Source of the DNA: an uncultured Clostridium sp.
GTDB lineage: Bacteria; Bacillota; Clostridia; TANB77; CAG-508
Assembly (NCBI GenBank): GCA_900557195.1
Contig: USRT01000031.1
Coordinates: 1-22,327 of the forward strand
Length of the DNA: 22,327 nucleotides
Reading direction: 5' to 3'
Positions within the stretch are counted from its first letter, which is position 1, and every line of letters begins with the position of its first letter. The notes under the pieces are model-generated. The model had not been told where the DNA came from. It made no database searches and saw only the letters and a list, made by a program, of their open reading frames with translations. Of this stretch, positions 21,589 to 22,327 are shown piece by piece. The position numbers and the translations under genes were made by a program.

Positions 21589-22327
21589 ATGAAAGACAAA
21601 ATTTTAAAATTAATTAGTGTTACAATTATTTTATGTATGCTTATTACAATGCTTATACCAAATTTTGTAAAGTCAGCTACAGTAGTTGTTTCTAACATGA
21701 CCAATACTGGACGTGGTATTGGTAATACATCTATATTCACAGTTAAAATTAATGGATATAGCAATTTATACTGTGTTAGAGGTGGAGCCGAAATAAGAAC
21801 AGGATGGCAACTTAATGATGGAGGAGTGAGTTTATATACAACAACAGGAGCAGTAGTAACAAATTCTAGTGCAATGCAGTGGCTGTTAGATAATATGTAT
21901 TTAACAGAAGGAGCTGATAGCAACACACAAAAAGCAATGAGACAAAATCTTATAAATATAATGAAAAAATATAATACATATAAAGATTCTAATGGAAATA
22001 GCTTATTAAATAAGAAGTTAAATGGAAATGGAATTAATGATGAATGGATAACAAAGGCAGTTGATGATGTAATAAATGATAAAACAACATTATTTGCTGT
22101 TCAACAATATGCAATATGGAATCATGTAAAAAATACTTATACTTCATATTATAATACAATGCAAAACTCAGATGGAAGTTATAATGCAATACCAGGAGCA
22201 AAAGCATCAAGAGTACATTATACAGCATTATATATTACATTAAATGAATTAGCAGCAGAAACACAAAAAAACGGATACAAATCACCAAATAATTCAGGAC
22301 GTGGATTTGATATAAAAATAGAAAAAC
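21589..22327 (+). CDS. Thioester-domain surface adhesin (partial, 3' end outside the window)
   Basis: At least 246 residues, open to the window edge. The N-terminus MKDKILKLISVTIILCMLI... to NFVKSA is a classic signal peptide (cleavage near residue 29-30), so the protein is exported. LYCVRGG (Cys62) and VQQYAIWNH (Gln173) fit the paired motifs of Gram-positive Cys-Gln thioester domains (Y-C and hydrophobic-Q-x-x-I-W), whose internal thioester bonds covalently to host surface amines. The missing part would normally hold stalk repeats and a wall anchor (LPXTG), which cannot be checked here. AAGGAGTGTTTAT precedes the ATG. The one CGG (22272) is out of frame. It suggests a host-associated organism. 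Confidence 0.82.
   Translation, partial: MKDKILKLISVTIILCMLITMLIPNFVKSATVVVSNMTNTGRGIGNTSIFTVKINGYSNLYCVRGGAEIRTGWQLNDGGVSLYTTTGAVVTNSSAMQWLLDNMYLTEGADSNTQKAMRQNLINIMKKYNTYKDSNGNSLLNKKLNGNGINDEWITKAVDDVINDKTTLFAVQQYAIWNHVKNTYTSYYNTMQNSDGSYNAIPGAKASRVHYTALYITLNELAAETQKNGYKSPNNSGRGFDIKIEK

Noticed and set aside
1..22327. CRISPR arrays, tRNA or rRNA genes
   Set aside because: No regularly spaced direct repeats, no cloverleaf-like sequences and no rRNA-like stretches were found by eye on either strand.

Overview
The window comes from a low-GC, spore-forming Firmicute, most likely an anaerobic gut-type clostridium. The evidence is a spoIIIA sporulation operon, strong AGGAGG-type ribosome binding sites, very AT-rich codon use with AGA as the main arginine codon, and a Gram-positive thioester adhesin. 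UAA, UAG and UGA all end genes, so the code looks standard except for one codon.

The striking feature is CGG. Five otherwise intact genes are each broken into pieces in different frames. These are an ART-like protein, spoIIIAB, spoIIIAG, a CadA-type ATPase (four breaks) and asnB (two breaks, on the minus strand). Each of the nine breaks lies at a CGG that is in frame with the upstream piece, and each is a +1 shift. Skipping only the C, or reading CGGN as a four-base glycine codon, restores the family sequence and usually places a conserved Gly. About 25 out-of-frame CGG triplets in the real genes cause no break. This points to genome-wide +1 recoding at CGG, not random mutation or sequencing error. 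Two in-frame CGG codons do not shift (8602-8604 and 9524-9526), and one more at the end of spoIIIAG can be read either way.

Layout. 209-1590: ART-like gene overlapping a gene of unknown function. 1884-2212: remnant of a RelB/YafQ-type toxin-antitoxin pair. 2228-3220: membrane-anchored surface protein. 3490-8175: spoIIIAB-AH without spoIIIAA beside it, interrupted by two ~160-bp inverted-repeat elements. 8260-9667: a foreign-looking minus-strand gene, a small membrane peptide, rpmE and a short unknown gene. 9751-12529: metal-efflux operon (CadC-like repressor with twin operators, separate HMA protein, P1B ATPase). 12622-13209: unknown protein bracketed by REP-like hairpins. 13382-15112: fatty acyl-CoA synthetase-like enzyme. 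15206-15365: third ~160-bp inverted-repeat element. 15586-17473: CaCA exchanger and rRNA m5C methyltransferase. 17754-19429: ORF6N/PLD-like protein and a P-loop kinase-like protein. 19477-21326: asnB on the minus strand. 21589 to the end: thioester-domain adhesin cut by the window edge.

The spoIIIA proteins would build the channel between mother cell and forespore. The cad cluster would sense and export Zn/Cd/Pb-type metals. Both depend on CGG recoding for full-length products, so recoding must be efficient: the ATPase needs four successful events in one protein.
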